Source: JBALVO01 sp036961445
GTDB taxonomy: Bacteria > Pseudomonadota > Gammaproteobacteria > Pseudomonadales > Halieaceae
Direction of reading: 5' to 3'
Length of the DNA stretch: 64,000 nucleotides
Assembly: GCA_036961445.1 (NCBI GenBank)
Contig: JBALVO010000006.1
Location: forward strand, 10,865-74,864
Shown: one piece after another, positions 42,294-51,687 of the stretch
Position numbering within the stretch: the first letter of the stretch is position 1
Layout of the letters: every line of letters begins with the position of its first letter
Position numbers and translations under genes: made by a program
Notes under the pieces: model-generated
Database searches by the model: none
What the model was told of the DNA's origin: nothing
The model's input: the letters and a program-made list of their open reading frames with translations, nothing else

Positions 42294-43876
42294 TCAAGCG
42301 AACACCCCGTGGATGTACCACTGTTTAGCCAGGCGATCGCGAAACACCCAATAGTGCTGGCCGCTACTATCGGTAGCGATGTAATAATCACGGCTCGCCG
42401 CTTCGCGCCACCAGTTGTCTTCGATCCGCNNNNNNNNNNNNNNNNNNNNNNNNNNNNNNNNNNNNNNNNNNNNNNNNNNNNNNNNNNNNNNNNNNNNNNN
42501 NNNNNNNNNNNNNNNNNNNNNNNNNNNNNAGCGATGTAATAATCACGGCTCGCCGCTTCGCGCCACCAGTTGTCTTCGATCCGCTCCGGGCCATATACCA
42601 GGCTCAGGGCTCCGTTCCAGTACAGGCGGTTGCGGTGATGCCGCAGGGCCTGTGGTTGCGGCATTAGCCAAAATGGCCGCTGTGTGCAGTGCCCACTGGT
42701 ACTGCGCTCGTCTCCCGGGTGGTCGTTGCTGATATGTACGGCAAACTCCGGCAGGTGCTCATCCCTACAGCCCATCTTCTGGATTGCCTGCAGGCCAAGG
42801 CGGCTGCGCAGTCGGTCCAGTAGGCTGGCCAGTGGTTCACGCTGGTTGCGGGGGCTAAACAGATCGATGCTCTCGAGTTGCCCGGGCCGCAATTGTTGGC
42901 ATACCAGGGCCAGGCCCTCCACGCTGGTGGTCAGCTGCAGTTGCTCAAAGCGGATGCTGGTGAGCTGGTACCAACTCTTCGCGTCACTGTGGCTGGAGGC
43001 GCTGCCCACGCAGACTTCCCGCAATTTATGATCTATACCAACCAGGTGCCAGTTGATCTGCGTTGTCTGTAGCTGGGTATTGCGCAAAAAGCGGCACAGG
43101 GATTGTAATAACTGCTGTGCAGCAGGCAGTAATTCATGGTTGGTTTTTACCTCGTAGCCAAACCAGTACTCATCACTGAATGTCTGCGGAGGGTGGTAGT
43201 CGGTTTGCAGGTCTTCCACTTGTCCCAGAGTCTGTTGCAGGAAGCGGGTAAAACCCTTGCCGCAGCGCCGGCTTAACGCGGCTGTCGGTAGTGTCAGGAT
43301 GTCACCCACAGTATGCAGACCAGCCCGGCGCAGAGAGTCAACGGTGGTGGCAAACTCATCCAGCAGGGTGAGGGGGAGTGGTTTGAGTCGTTCCTCCAGC
43401 GGTTGTTGTAGTGTCATATTTGCATCGCTAGTGGCAAACGACAGTAGCCAGGCAGCCTTGGGGGTTGGCGCCAGTCCATACTGTGCCTGGTATCCGCGGC
43501 CGCCGATGCCGCTGGTGACTTCTGTCAATAGGCTGTCTAGCCCCCGGAACAGGTTCAGGCAGCCACCTATTTCCAGCTGCAGGCAATCCTTACGCCAGAT
43601 ATGCAAGGTGGGAGTGATACTGTAGGCCCAGCAACACAGCTGTTCCAGGCTGCGCTGCTGGGTGTCTTCATTGTGCTCCAGTAAGAGCACCGTTTCTTCG
43701 TCTGCCAGTGCCCGGACTGTTGCAGCGCTCATGTCTGGGACTATGCCCAGTGCAGCAGCACAGTCGTTGGCACATACCACGCGCTGCCTGGCCAGTACGA
43801 CCACCGGTTGCTCTTCGCTGCGATTCAGGCAGTGCAGGGGTAGTTGCTCGAAGCGCAGGCACAGCCATAGGCTCAC
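42294..43876 (-). CDS. imuB: ImuB, catalytically inactive Y-family polymerase (crossed by an artificial gap)
   Basis: ImuB links ImuA and DnaE2 to the beta clamp in damage-induced mutagenesis. The product resembles Y-family polymerases (VVVLARQRVVCANDCAAALGI, GLDSLLTEV, a helix-hairpin-helix DSLRRAGLHTVGDI, little-finger region) but lacks the acidic catalytic residues. A 100-N block at 42430-42529 sits near the 3' end, with the same 55 bp on both sides. Removing the Ns and one copy restores one frame of 475 residues ending ...WYIHGVFA at TGA 42294-42296; read as given, the frame is shifted. A LexA box lies 64 bp upstream. Confidence 0.88.
42375..42429. repeat. 55-bp direct duplicate, left copy, edge of assembly gap
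   Basis: Identical to 42530-42584; the two copies touch the gap from both sides. This is the signature of two overlapping contigs joined with a fixed-size N spacer, not of a biological repeat. Confidence 0.9.
42430..42529. other. 100-N assembly gap within imuB
   Basis: Exactly 100 undetermined bases, a conventional scaffold spacer. The flanks overlap by 55 bp, so the true gap is probably zero or negative. Confidence 0.95.
42530..42584. repeat. 55-bp direct duplicate, right copy, edge of assembly gap
   Basis: Same 55 bases as 42375-42429. See the left copy; both belong to imuB and only one should exist in the genome. Confidence 0.9.
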
Positions 43877-43939
43877 GGTGGTGCTCCCGAACAGGGACCT
43901 TTAGGTGTAGTGGGCACTTCCCCCATAATATAATAAGTA

Positions 43940-43955
43940 CTGTACATATATACAG
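43940..43955. promoter_or_regulatory. LexA (SOS) box upstream of imuB
   Basis: CTGTACATATATACAG, an exact CTGT-N8-ACAG palindrome 64 bp before the imuB start. The 420 bp between imuB and the next plus-strand gene also contain a 9-bp hairpin at 44067-44096 and a likely promoter at 44191-44219; nothing else was seen. Confidence 0.88.
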
Positions 43956-44066
43956 TATCGGGGATGTGGGTAAGCTTGTCTACTGCCGGGCATCCATGGG
44001 CTATTTTGCAGGAAGATGATAGCGACTCCCTCCCGTATATTGGATTTACAGAGCGTGCGGTTGTGA

Positions 44067-44096
44067 CCATTGCGGCTTCTGCGCTGGCCGCAATGG
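44067..44096. repeat. Perfect 9-bp inverted repeat in the imuB upstream region
   Basis: CCATTGCGG pairs with CCGCAATGG across 12 bases. It could be an operator or hairpin; no T-run follows. Confidence 0.4.
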
Positions 44097-44190
44097 CAGG
44101 TTCGACATTGTATTGTTACTAAATGTTACAAATTGGTGCAAGTAATCAGCTATCGGATCACAATAATTCAAGGTGATTTGACCGGTTTTT

Positions 44191-44219
44191 TTAACCAATT
44201 ATTTATAATAAACGCATTG
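44191..44219 (+). promoter_or_regulatory. Probable sigma-70 promoter of the small exported protein gene
   Basis: TTAACC (-35 type), 17 bases, then TATAAT (perfect -10). It lies 78 bp before the chosen start at 44297, in an A+T-rich stretch. Confidence 0.5.
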
Positions 44220-44296
44220 CGCGCGGAGAGGTAAAGGTGGATAGTCGGTAACAGTTCATGAGTAATGTTACTTATGGTTACAAAAAGGAGGGTCTT

Positions 44297-44605
44297 ATGA
44301 TGAAGGCCATACTCGCAACCGCCCTGATGTTAGTGGCGTTGAACACCTCTGCTACCTGCCCTGTGAAAAGGCCGGGCGATGCGCCTCTGCTGCCCGACGG
44401 CGCAGCCGCAAGCAAAGAGGATATGTATGGGGCGCAACGGGCAGCGGAGAGCTACATACTGCAGGCAGAGGCCTATATGGACTGTAAGGTGATGAATAGT
44501 CGGCAGCATCGTGCCCTGGCAGCGAATGTGTCTACGCTATCGGAGCAGTACGACGAGCAGGTCAAGGTGTTCCGGACTCGCGTCAATATGGTGGCAGAGA
44601 AATAA
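44297..44605 (+). CDS. Small exported protein, unknown
   Basis: 102 residues from ATG 44297 after AAAAAGGAGG, a strong ribosome site. An N-terminal signal peptide (MMKAILATALMLVALNTSA) leads to a mature part of about 80 residues with two cysteines (ATCPVKRP and DCKVMNS) and mostly helical, charged sequence (AAESYILQAEAYMDC, ALAANVSTLSEQYDEQVKVFRTRVN). No family recognised. It is probably periplasmic and strongly translated. Confidence 0.7.
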   Translation: MMKAILATALMLVALNTSATCPVKRPGDAPLLPDGAAASKEDMYGAQRAAESYILQAEAYMDCKVMNSRQHRALAANVSTLSEQYDEQVKVFRTRVNMVAEK

Positions 44606-44644
44606 GCCGTAATACGTCGGTAAGCGCACTGGCCGCTGACCCTG

Positions 44645-45951
44645 TTACCGGCTCAGCAGGATATGCAGCAGGTTGTCCTGGAAGGTTATATTGCCGGGTA
44701 AATCGCTGTGGTCGCCGCAGAACATCACGGCATAATCCAGTGGGAAATCGCTGTACCGGTGACGGGGAATGCTGGGGTCCAGCTCTGTTCTTGCCAGCAA
44801 CGAGGCCTTGGTCACGGCGCCATCGCCAGGTTCCAACATGATTGATTGATAATCAATATTGCTCTTCGGCTGTTTGACTTCATCCGGCCAAAGCCTGACA
44901 TGGGATTCGTCATCGATGTCTTCAATCAATATTCGTGCGGGTGTCGGCACACAGTCCCCGCCGAAGACAATCAATTCATGGGGTGCCTCGTTGTTCTTCA
45001 CAGTGAGAGACCAGACAAAGCGGCGAGCCCGTTCCAATTGCAGGCCAGCATATGCCTCAAAAGCAATTATTTGCTGATCTGACCACCCGTTAGCGTGTAA
45101 GCGTAAGCGCAGGGCCGGATTAAAGGGGCCCCATTGCAGCGCACGCCATTTATCCAGGTCGTAGATATCGCGCTGCAATGGTTTGCCATTGGTGCCCAAT
45201 ATCGAATCTACAATGGGGTGCGGTAACAACTGATATGCACTGGGAAAAGTTAGCAGTACTTCTGGCTGGATTTTGTTAATGCCGAAATCCGCCCCCGTGA
45301 GTATCTGTTGCAGCGCACTGGTAGATCCCAGGTTGGGTGTTCCCACCAGAATGACTTTCCGGGCTTTGCCGGCACCTGTGTTATTTAGGGGGAATTCATT
45401 GCCTCCCAGCACATCAACCGCGCCATAACGCAGCCAGTATCGTGTTACGAGTCCGCCCATGCTGTGTGCAACGATATCGACCTGTAGTTCCTGGTTGTCG
45501 TGATCCACGCGTATTTGATTAACCAGTGCGTCCAGTTTTGCTGCACTCAGGTGGTTGTCTTGCCGCCAGTCATAGGTAAATCGATAATAGCGTCGCTGGT
45601 TATCCAGTATCGCAGTGCCAGGCTCTGTTCGTAAATAGCCCCCTGCGCCGGTCAGCGTGGACTCGATCTTCCCATAGAAGTCCTTGCCTGCCACGGTATC
45701 TGTCAGACCGCATGTTTTAAGCGATTGGTTGTGCTCATGCGCTACCGGTTCAGGTGCCGGTAATGCCAGAGCGCGGTAATCGCCGAACAGGATATTGTAA
45801 AAGCCCCCAGGCCAGTGCTCTTTGCCATCGTTGTCACACAGCCTGCCACCGAAAGCACCATGTACCAGGATGATGGGTGGCTGGGCGGTGGCTTCCCCGG
45901 AGGTTTTATACAACGTCGATAGCTGGGGTTGAATGCTGGCACAGGACAGCA
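44645..45951 (-). CDS. Lipase-like alpha/beta-hydrolase, N-terminus lost in gap
   Basis: About 430 residues remain, beginning at LSCASIQ beside the gap; this looks like the end of a lipoprotein signal (lipobox LSCA). PIILVHGAFGG forms the oxyanion region, VAHSMGGLVTRYWLR holds the nucleophile Ser, VGTPNLGSTSALQQI follows, GDGAVTKAS fits the acid region, and CGDHSDLPGN the catalytic His. The layout resembles lecithin:cholesterol acyltransferase-like and PGAP1-like lipases. The signal sequence and start are missing because of the 100 Ns at 45952-46051. Confidence 0.8.
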
Positions 45952-46051
45952 NNNNNNNNNNNNNNNNNNNNNNNNNNNNNNNNNNNNNNNNNNNNNNNNN
46001 NNNNNNNNNNNNNNNNNNNNNNNNNNNNNNNNNNNNNNNNNNNNNNNNNNN
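45952..46051. other. 100-N assembly gap between lipase and DUF2788 gene
   Basis: Exactly 100 undetermined bases. Unlike the gap in imuB, the flanks share no sequence, so real bases are missing: the lipase start and the DUF2788 end. Confidence 0.95.
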
Positions 46052-46191
46052 GCCAGGCCTATGTACAGGATCATGGTGCCAAACCTGCCGGCATTGCTGC
46101 GTTTGGCCAGGTCCCACACGATAAAAATCATGAACAGGATCAGGGCACCCACTCCCAGGGTGACGCCGTACTCGGTTAACCATTCATCCAT
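46052..46191 (-). CDS. DUF2788-like small membrane protein, C-terminus lost in gap
   Basis: The first 46 residues are visible from ATG 46189-46191: MDEWLTEYGVTLGVGALILF..., a membrane helix at about 8-28, the polar KRSNAGRFGTM segment, and the start of a second helix (ILYIGL). The pattern fits DUF2788, two-helix proteins of about 70 residues with no known role. The rest lies in the gap. It is 29 bp downstream of the OsmC-family gene, reading the same way. Confidence 0.65.
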
Positions 46192-46220
46192 GATTTATGT
46201 TCATGAGGTCACCTTCAGAA

Positions 46221-46658
46221 TCAGGATTGTACGATGATATCGGTTACCAGTTGGGTCTCTGCGGACAGCGAGTTGGTAATCAGGCAGGCGCCCTCGGCTT
46301 TCTCCAGTAACCGCTGGGCCTTGTCGATATCTGTTCCGGCCGGTACTGTCAGGGTGACGGTGACGGTGAAGGAGGTGAAGCGCGTGACCCGGTCGACGCG
46401 CTCCAGTAGGCCTTCGGCAAAACTTTCCAGAGTGCACCACTCCAGTTTTGAGGCTCTGGCCACGGCCCGGAAGGTCAGTATAAAGCAGTCTGCCACCGAA
46501 CCGACCAACAAGTGCTCGGGCGACCACTGGTCACCTGGTCCGCCGAATTCTGCCGGTGGTGCCGAGATCAGTTGTGGCATGTCGTCGGCCTTCAATACGA
46601 TGTTACCTTCGGCCTCAGCGTTGGCGGAGACCTGGTAATGGTGGGGTAAATCCTGCAT
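46221..46658 (-). CDS. OsmC/Ohr-family peroxide-detoxifying protein
   Basis: 145 residues of the OsmC fold. The two redox cysteines are in SVADCFILTFR and GACLITNSL; a GGPGDQWSPEHLLVGSVADC segment is typical. Family members reduce organic hydroperoxides with thiols. No signal peptide. Its start is 76 bp downstream of imuA on the same strand, so SOS read-through is possible but unproven. Confidence 0.85.
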   Translation of the reverse strand: MQDLPHHYQVSANAEAEGNIVLKADDMPQLISAPPAEFGGPGDQWSPEHLLVGSVADCFILTFRAVARASKLEWCTLESFAEGLLERVDRVTRFTSFTVTVTLTVPAGTDIDKAQRLLEKAEGACLITNSLSAETQLVTDIIVQS

Positions 46659-46734
46659 GGCGAAAACATCCTCTTCTCATGGCGAATAGGGGAAGTATAT
46701 ATGCTTTCGCTGTATTGACGATGGCTATTGAATT

Positions 46735-47481
46735 TCAGGCGACCGGCGTTGCTGCTCCCAGTGCTGTGCTGTGCTGGTCATTGGCAGGCCAGGTCGGCAA
46801 CTCCCATAACTGTGGCTGATGCGGTACATCCTCCGACGGGGGCAGGGTTACATCGACATATTGATTGCCGCCACGTTGTTTGAGGATATGCACCTTGCGA
46901 TACTCGCGCATCTGCAGACGCAGGCTGGCGGGGGAGTGGTTATGGGCGGCCTGGTTGGGGCGAAACAGTACCGACAGTGTGTCACCACCGGCGGCGGCCA
47001 GTTGCAGCTTGCGCATTTCGCCATAGCTGTATTCGTGTGCTCCCAGCCAGCTGAATACGGCGCTACAGGTGCTGCTGCGCAGGGCCTGTTCGGTGCTCCA
47101 TAACAGGTCCTGGCGGTTTTGCGGGTGGACCAGCAAAACCTGTTGCGTGTCTATGCCCCTGGCAGCCAGCAATGGCGCATAGGGGATATAAGGAGGTGCG
47201 ATAAATACCTGCCAGCGACCCTGCTCGCTGAGCTTTTCCATCGCGGGCAGGAATAACCCCATGGAGCCCAGTCCGCAGCCGTCGCTCAGCACCTCAATGG
47301 TGCTGTCCAGAGGCCAGCCACCTTGCTGCAGCTCATTGTCCAGGGAACGGTAGCCGGTGGTCGGGCTTTCTGTATCGCGGTGCCGGTCACAGTTGGCGGA
47401 CGTGATATGACTGGCAAAACGGCCCTGGTTGCCGCGCCAGGTGTCGTTGCGTGCAATGACCTGCTGTAGTGCTTCGTTCAT
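46735..47481 (-). CDS. imuA: ImuA, RecA-like SOS mutagenesis protein
   Basis: 248 residues from ATG 47481 (AGG-rich ribosome site upstream). The TGYRSLDNELQQGGWPLDSTIEVLSDGCGLGSMGLFLPAM segment is the ImuA/SulA-like version of a RecA fold; the P-loop reads SDGCGLGSM, without the Lys-Ser/Thr of a working ATPase. VLFRPNQAAHNHSPASLRLQM and a C-terminal EYRKVHILKQRGG segment follow. ImuA works with ImuB and DnaE2 in translesion synthesis. Tandem LexA boxes lie just upstream. It is separated from imuB by about 2.8 kb of unrelated genes. Confidence 0.85.
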   Translation of the reverse strand: MNEALQQVIARNDTWRGNQGRFASHITSANCDRHRDTESPTTGYRSLDNELQQGGWPLDSTIEVLSDGCGLGSMGLFLPAMEKLSEQGRWQVFIAPPYIPYAPLLAARGIDTQQVLLVHPQNRQDLLWSTEQALRSSTCSAVFSWLGAHEYSYGEMRKLQLAAAGGDTLSVLFRPNQAAHNHSPASLRLQMREYRKVHILKQRGGNQYVDVTLPPSEDVPHQPQLWELPTWPANDQHSTALGAATPVA

Positions 47482-47498
47482 GATCCTGCCTCCGGATA

Positions 47499-47529
47499 CT
47501 GTGTTTATATACACTGTTTAAATATACAG
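47499..47529. promoter_or_regulatory. Tandem LexA boxes upstream of imuA
   Basis: A perfect box, CTGTTTAAATATACAG, is at 47514-47529. A second, CTGT-N8-ACAC with one mismatch, is at 47499-47514 and shares one base with it. They lie 18-48 bp before the imuA start, so LexA should cover the promoter closely. Confidence 0.85.
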
Positions 47530-47677
47530 TAGTCCTGTGACAATTAGATTGCAAGTGGCAATATTGCAGTTTGCCGGAGCATTAGCAGGGGGTGAAAGTT
47601 TGCAGCTGGAAGCGGTGTTGTTTATGCGCTGATAGGGGGCACAGTGCTACGGAGAACAGTTTCCGGGACAGTAAACG

Positions 47678-48691
47678 TTATGCGGGCAGTCGACAGAGGT
47701 CCATGATCAACCGTTGCAGATTGTCCCAGGGCTTACCCCCGGCAAAACCCTTGATGCTGCCATCCACAGTCGCTGCCTGCTGCAGTAGAGCGGACAGGGA
47801 TTCGGTGTTGTGCCGTGTCAGGGCGGCCTGCATCAGTGGCATGCGGTTTTGCCACACGCGCCGGGAGCTCAGTGCCTGTTGCGCACTTTGGCCTTTGTCG
47901 CAGTCCAGCTGTGCCTCGTATAACGTGCGTATCTCCCGGATCAGGGCCCATAATACCACCGGCGGTTCCGTGCCCTCACCACGCAGGCCATGCAGCATAC
48001 GCAGGCTGGCAGTGGCGTCGCCCTTGAGTGCGTTGTCGGCCATATCGAACAGGTTGTAGCGGGCGTTATCAGATACAGCTGCGGTGACGGTGGCAATAGT
48101 GATCTGTGAATCTTCGGCCAATAGCTTCATTTTTTCGACTTCCTGCACGGCAGCCAACAGATTGCCTTCAACCCGATCGCACAGTAATTGCAGGGCATCG
48201 TTGTCGATACTCATGCCTGCATTACGGATTCGTTGTTGCAGCCACCGTGGCAGTTCCTTGGCGTCTACCGGCCAGATCTGTATCGTGGCACCAGCCTTGT
48301 CCAGGGCCTTGTACCATTTGCTGTTGGTTGATTGCTTGTCGATTTTGCCGCAGATGATCAACAGCACGTCCTCACCGCTGGCGATGTCCAGGTATTCGCA
48401 TAAAGCTTTGCTGCCATCGGCACCGGGTTTACCGCTGGGCAGGCGCAATTCAACCAGCTTGCGCTCGGCGAACAGCGACATACTAGTGGCGCTGTGCATG
48501 AGGTCATCCCAGTTGAAACTGGCAATGCCAGCGTCGATAATTTCTCGCTCGGTGCAACCTTGTTGGCGGGCCTGCTGGCGGATGAGGTCACAGCTTTCCT
48601 GCACCAGCAATGGCTCGTCACCACTCACCAGATAGACGCTTAGAAGCTGTTGTTGCAAGTGTCCGGGTAATTTCTCGGGGTAGAGGCGCAT
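47678..48691 (-). CDS. holA: DNA polymerase III subunit delta
   Basis: Delta opens the beta sliding clamp within the clamp loader. The 337-residue product begins MRLYPEKLPGHLQQQLLSVYLVSGDEPLLVQES, the typical HolA start, and shows the AAA+-like fold without a Walker A lysine, then a helical collar. The preceding lptE gene ends one base before it, giving leuS-lptE-holA in one direction, a conserved gammaproteobacterial operon. Confidence 0.92.
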   Translation of the reverse strand: MRLYPEKLPGHLQQQLLSVYLVSGDEPLLVQESCDLIRQQARQQGCTEREIIDAGIASFNWDDLMHSATSMSLFAERKLVELRLPSGKPGADGSKALCEYLDIASGEDVLLIICGKIDKQSTNSKWYKALDKAGATIQIWPVDAKELPRWLQQRIRNAGMSIDNDALQLLCDRVEGNLLAAVQEVEKMKLLAEDSQITIATVTAAVSDNARYNLFDMADNALKGDATASLRMLHGLRGEGTEPPVVLWALIREIRTLYEAQLDCDKGQSAQQALSSRRVWQNRMPLMQAALTRHNTESLSALLQQAATVDGSIKGFAGGKPWDNLQRLIMDLCRLPA

Positions 48692-49210
48692 TTACCGGGT
48701 GCTGGAGGCGAAAAAGCCGATGCGACGCATGATCTGCTGAGCCAGTTCGCTGCGCATTTCACCTTTGAGTAACCGGACCTCCTCAGCTTTGCCCACCACA
48801 TTACGTGGATCGTTCTCCATCTGCTTGACGACTGCGACATCGGTGCTGGGCATAACTTCGTCATCGTTCGCATCACGCACGGTAAATTCTGCGCTCATGG
48901 TGAGCTCAAATTCCGCGGCACGGGCCTCGCTGTTGAGGGAAAGGTTGCGTTGGCTAAAACGTTCCGGGCTAATGGTTAAAATGAAATTGGCACGCTCTTT
49001 CTCCACCCACTGCACCCCATTGGCGGCAAACCGGCTCTGTACTTCTCGGGTGAACTCACCGTTGGGGTTACCCGTGACCAGGTGCATGCTTTTCCATTCT
49101 TCCGGTACGGTTGTGCCATTGTCGCTGGTGCCACGCAGCTGGAAACCACAGGCGCTGAGCATGCAGGCAATGCCCAGAGTAATGGTGTAGTTGGTAAAGC
49201 GCCTGTACAT
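48692..49210 (-). CDS. lptE: LPS-assembly lipoprotein LptE
   Basis: 172 residues; signal peptide with lipobox LSAC (C21), then GFQLRG, the opening of mature LptE/RlpB. LptE plugs the LptD barrel in the outer membrane and helps insert lipopolysaccharide. Residues 30-172 show the alternating strand pattern of the family. It lies between leuS (20 bp upstream) and holA (directly following), as in E. coli. Confidence 0.9.
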   Translation of the reverse strand: MYRRFTNYTITLGIACMLSACGFQLRGTSDNGTTVPEEWKSMHLVTGNPNGEFTREVQSRFAANGVQWVEKERANFILTISPERFSQRNLSLNSEARAAEFELTMSAEFTVRDANDDEVMPSTDVAVVKQMENDPRNVVGKAEEVRLLKGEMRSELAQQIMRRIGFFASSTR

Positions 49211-49230
49211 AGTGAGTTCCCAGTTATAGG

Positions 49231-51687
49231 TCAGTTGGCCACAATATTAACTAATTTACCGGGTACCACAATGACCTTACGTACCGTGACGCCTTCCAAA
49301 AAGCGCTGCACGTTGTCCTGCTCGATCGCCATGGTTTCGATAGATGCTTTATCGGCAGCTGCCGGCACTTCCATTTTTGCGCGTACTTTTCCGTTGACCT
49401 GAACCACGATCTCTATGCTGTCACGGATCAGGGCGGATTCATCCACAGTGGGCCAGGGGGCATCCTGCACTTCACCCTCACCGCCCAGGGCCGGCCATAA
49501 ATAGTGGCATATGTGGGGCACAATAGGACACAGCATCAGCACGATTGCGTGCAGGGCTTCTCCTGTCACCGCGCGGCTCTGCTCGTTGTCAGCGTTGAGC
49601 CTGCCCAGTTCATTGCAAAGCTCCATCACCGCAGCAATAGCGGTATTAAACGTCTGTCGCCGACCAAAGTCGTCGCTTACCTTGGCGATGGTTTCGTGAG
49701 TCTTGCGCCGCGCGGCTTTTTGTTGCTCGTCCAGTGCGCTCACATCCAGGCGGGCTGCGGGCGCTGCCAGGTATTGTTCTACCAGCTTCCACAGGCGCTT
49801 GAGAAAGCGATTGGCACCCTCTACACCTGAGTCAGACCACTCCAGTGATTGTTCCGGCGGCGCGGCGAACATGCTGAACAGGCGCACGGTGTCGGCACCA
49901 TAGCGATCAATTAATGACTGGGGATCAACGGTGTTGCCCTTGGACTTGGACATTTTCGCGCCATCTTTAAGCACCATACCCTGGGTCAGCAGGCGGATGA
50001 ACGGCTCGTCGGTATTAACCAGGCCCTCGTCACGCAGCAGCTTGTGATAAAAGCGGGCGTATAACAGGTGCAAAATGGCGTGCTCTATACCCCCCACGTA
50101 TTGATCTACCGGGGCCCAGTAATCGGCCTCGCCATCAAGCATACTGGTTTCATTGCGGGCGCTGGCATAACGGGCGTAGTACCACGAAGATTCCATAAAG
50201 GTGTCAAAGGTATCGGTTTCGCGCGTGGCATCGTCACCGCAGGTGGGGCATTTAGTCTGGTAGAACTCCGGCATTTTCTTCAAGGGAGAGCCCACGCCCT
50301 CGAACGCTACCTCGGTGGGCAGTATTACCGGCAGGTCCTGCTCCGGCACTGGCACCGCGCCACAGCTGTCACAGTTGATGATGGGAATCGGTGCGCCCCA
50401 ATAGCGCTGACGCGATACGCCCCAGTCGCGCAGGCGGAAATTTACCGTACGCTGGCCCTTCTTGTCCCGGGTAAGGCGGTCGGCAATAGTGTCAAACGCC
50501 TGTTGGAAATCCAGGCCGTCGAATTCACCGGAATTAACCAGCACGCCTTTGTCGGTATAGGCGGCATTCGCCAGATCACATTCTTTATTTTCCGCGTCAG
50601 TGGCGGGGGCGATGACCTGCACGATAGGCAGTCCATACTTGGTGGCGAATTCCCAGTCGCGCTGGTCGTGGCCCGGTACCGACATCACCGCGCCAGAGCC
50701 ATAGCTCATCAATACAAAGTTGGCGACCCATACCGGTACTTCCTGTCCGGTAAGCGGATGGGTAGCGGTGATACCGGTATCCATGCCCTGTTTCTCCATG
50801 GTGGCCATTTCCGCCTCTGCCACCTTGATATTGCTCTGGGCCTGGTTGAAAGCGGCCAGTTCCGGGTTGGTTGCAGCTGCGGCCTGGGCTAACGGATGCT
50901 GCGGCGCCACCGCCAGATAGGTGGCACCCATCAGGGTGTCGGGGCGGGTGGTATAGACACTGAGCGGCGCACCATCGGCCAGGGTGAACTCCAGGTCCAC
51001 TCCTTCAGACCGGCCAATCCAGTTGCGCTGCATAGTGCGCACCTGTTCCGGCCACTGGTCCAATTGATCCAGATCATTCAGTAGTTGCTCGGCGTAGTCG
51101 GTTATCTTGATAAACCACTGGTCTATTTCACGGCGTTCTACCGGGGTATCACAGCGCCAGCAGCAACCATCGACGACTTGTTCGTTGGCCAGCACGGTCT
51201 GGTCGGTTTCGCACCAGTTCACCTCGGCCTTTTTCTTGTAGGCCAGCCCTTTTTCGAACAGGCGGGTGAAAAACCACTGTTCCCAGCGGTAGTACTTGGG
51301 GTTGCAGGTGGCGATTTCCCGGTCCCAGTCATAGGCGAAACCCAGCAGCTGCAGCTGCTCACGCATGTAGTTGATGTTCTGGGCTGTCCACTGGGCGGGC
51401 GGGACATTATTTTTGATGGCGGCGTTTTCCGCTGGCAGGCCAAAGGCGTCCCAGCCCATGGGCTGCAGTACGTTCTTACCCTGCATGCGATGATAGCGCG
51501 CGATCACGTCGGCAATGGTGTAGTTGCGCACGTGGCCCATGTGCAGTTTACCACTGGGGTAAGGGAACATCGCGAGGCAGTAGAATTTCTCCCGCTGGTC
51601 ATCCTCATGTACGGCGAAACTATTGTTCGACAGCCAGTGTTCCTGGGCGGTTTGTTCCAGGGCCTGTGGGTTGTAGTGCTGGTCCAT
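49231..51687 (-). CDS. leuS: Leucyl-tRNA synthetase
   Basis: Class I synthetase of about 818 residues from ATG 51687 (MDQHYNPQALEQTAQEHW). The HIGH-type motif is in PYPSGKLHMGHVRNY, the CP1 editing domain follows, and the KMSKS loop is GAKMSKSKGNTV. The C-terminal region IVVQVNGKVRAKMEVP is typical. A longer frame begins at 51771 but without family sequence. First gene of the leuS-lptE-holA group. About 280 bp upstream, before the hemerythrin gene, hold no other gene. Confidence 0.95.
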   Translation of the reverse strand: MDQHYNPQALEQTAQEHWLSNNSFAVHEDDQREKFYCLAMFPYPSGKLHMGHVRNYTIADVIARYHRMQGKNVLQPMGWDAFGLPAENAAIKNNVPPAQWTAQNINYMREQLQLLGFAYDWDREIATCNPKYYRWEQWFFTRLFEKGLAYKKKAEVNWCETDQTVLANEQVVDGCCWRCDTPVERREIDQWFIKITDYAEQLLNDLDQLDQWPEQVRTMQRNWIGRSEGVDLEFTLADGAPLSVYTTRPDTLMGATYLAVAPQHPLAQAAAATNPELAAFNQAQSNIKVAEAEMATMEKQGMDTGITATHPLTGQEVPVWVANFVLMSYGSGAVMSVPGHDQRDWEFATKYGLPIVQVIAPATDAENKECDLANAAYTDKGVLVNSGEFDGLDFQQAFDTIADRLTRDKKGQRTVNFRLRDWGVSRQRYWGAPIPIINCDSCGAVPVPEQDLPVILPTEVAFEGVGSPLKKMPEFYQTKCPTCGDDATRETDTFDTFMESSWYYARYASARNETSMLDGEADYWAPVDQYVGGIEHAILHLLYARFYHKLLRDEGLVNTDEPFIRLLTQGMVLKDGAKMSKSKGNTVDPQSLIDRYGADTVRLFSMFAAPPEQSLEWSDSGVEGANRFLKRLWKLVEQYLAAPAARLDVSALDEQQKAARRKTHETIAKVSDDFGRRQTFNTAIAAVMELCNELGRLNADNEQSRAVTGEALHAIVLMLCPIVPHICHYLWPALGGEGEVQDAPWPTVDESALIRDSIEIVVQVNGKVRAKMEVPAAADKASIETMAIEQDNVQRFLEGVTVRKVIVVPGKLVNIVAN

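Noticed and set aside
42218..42430. 3' extension of imuB in another frame beyond its stop
   Set aside because: It appears only because the 100 Ns and 55-bp duplication shift the frame; the merged sequence stops at 42294.
44178..44219. TTGACC with TATAAT as one promoter
   Set aside because: The spacer would be 30 bases; the TTAACC 17 bases before TATAAT is a better -35.
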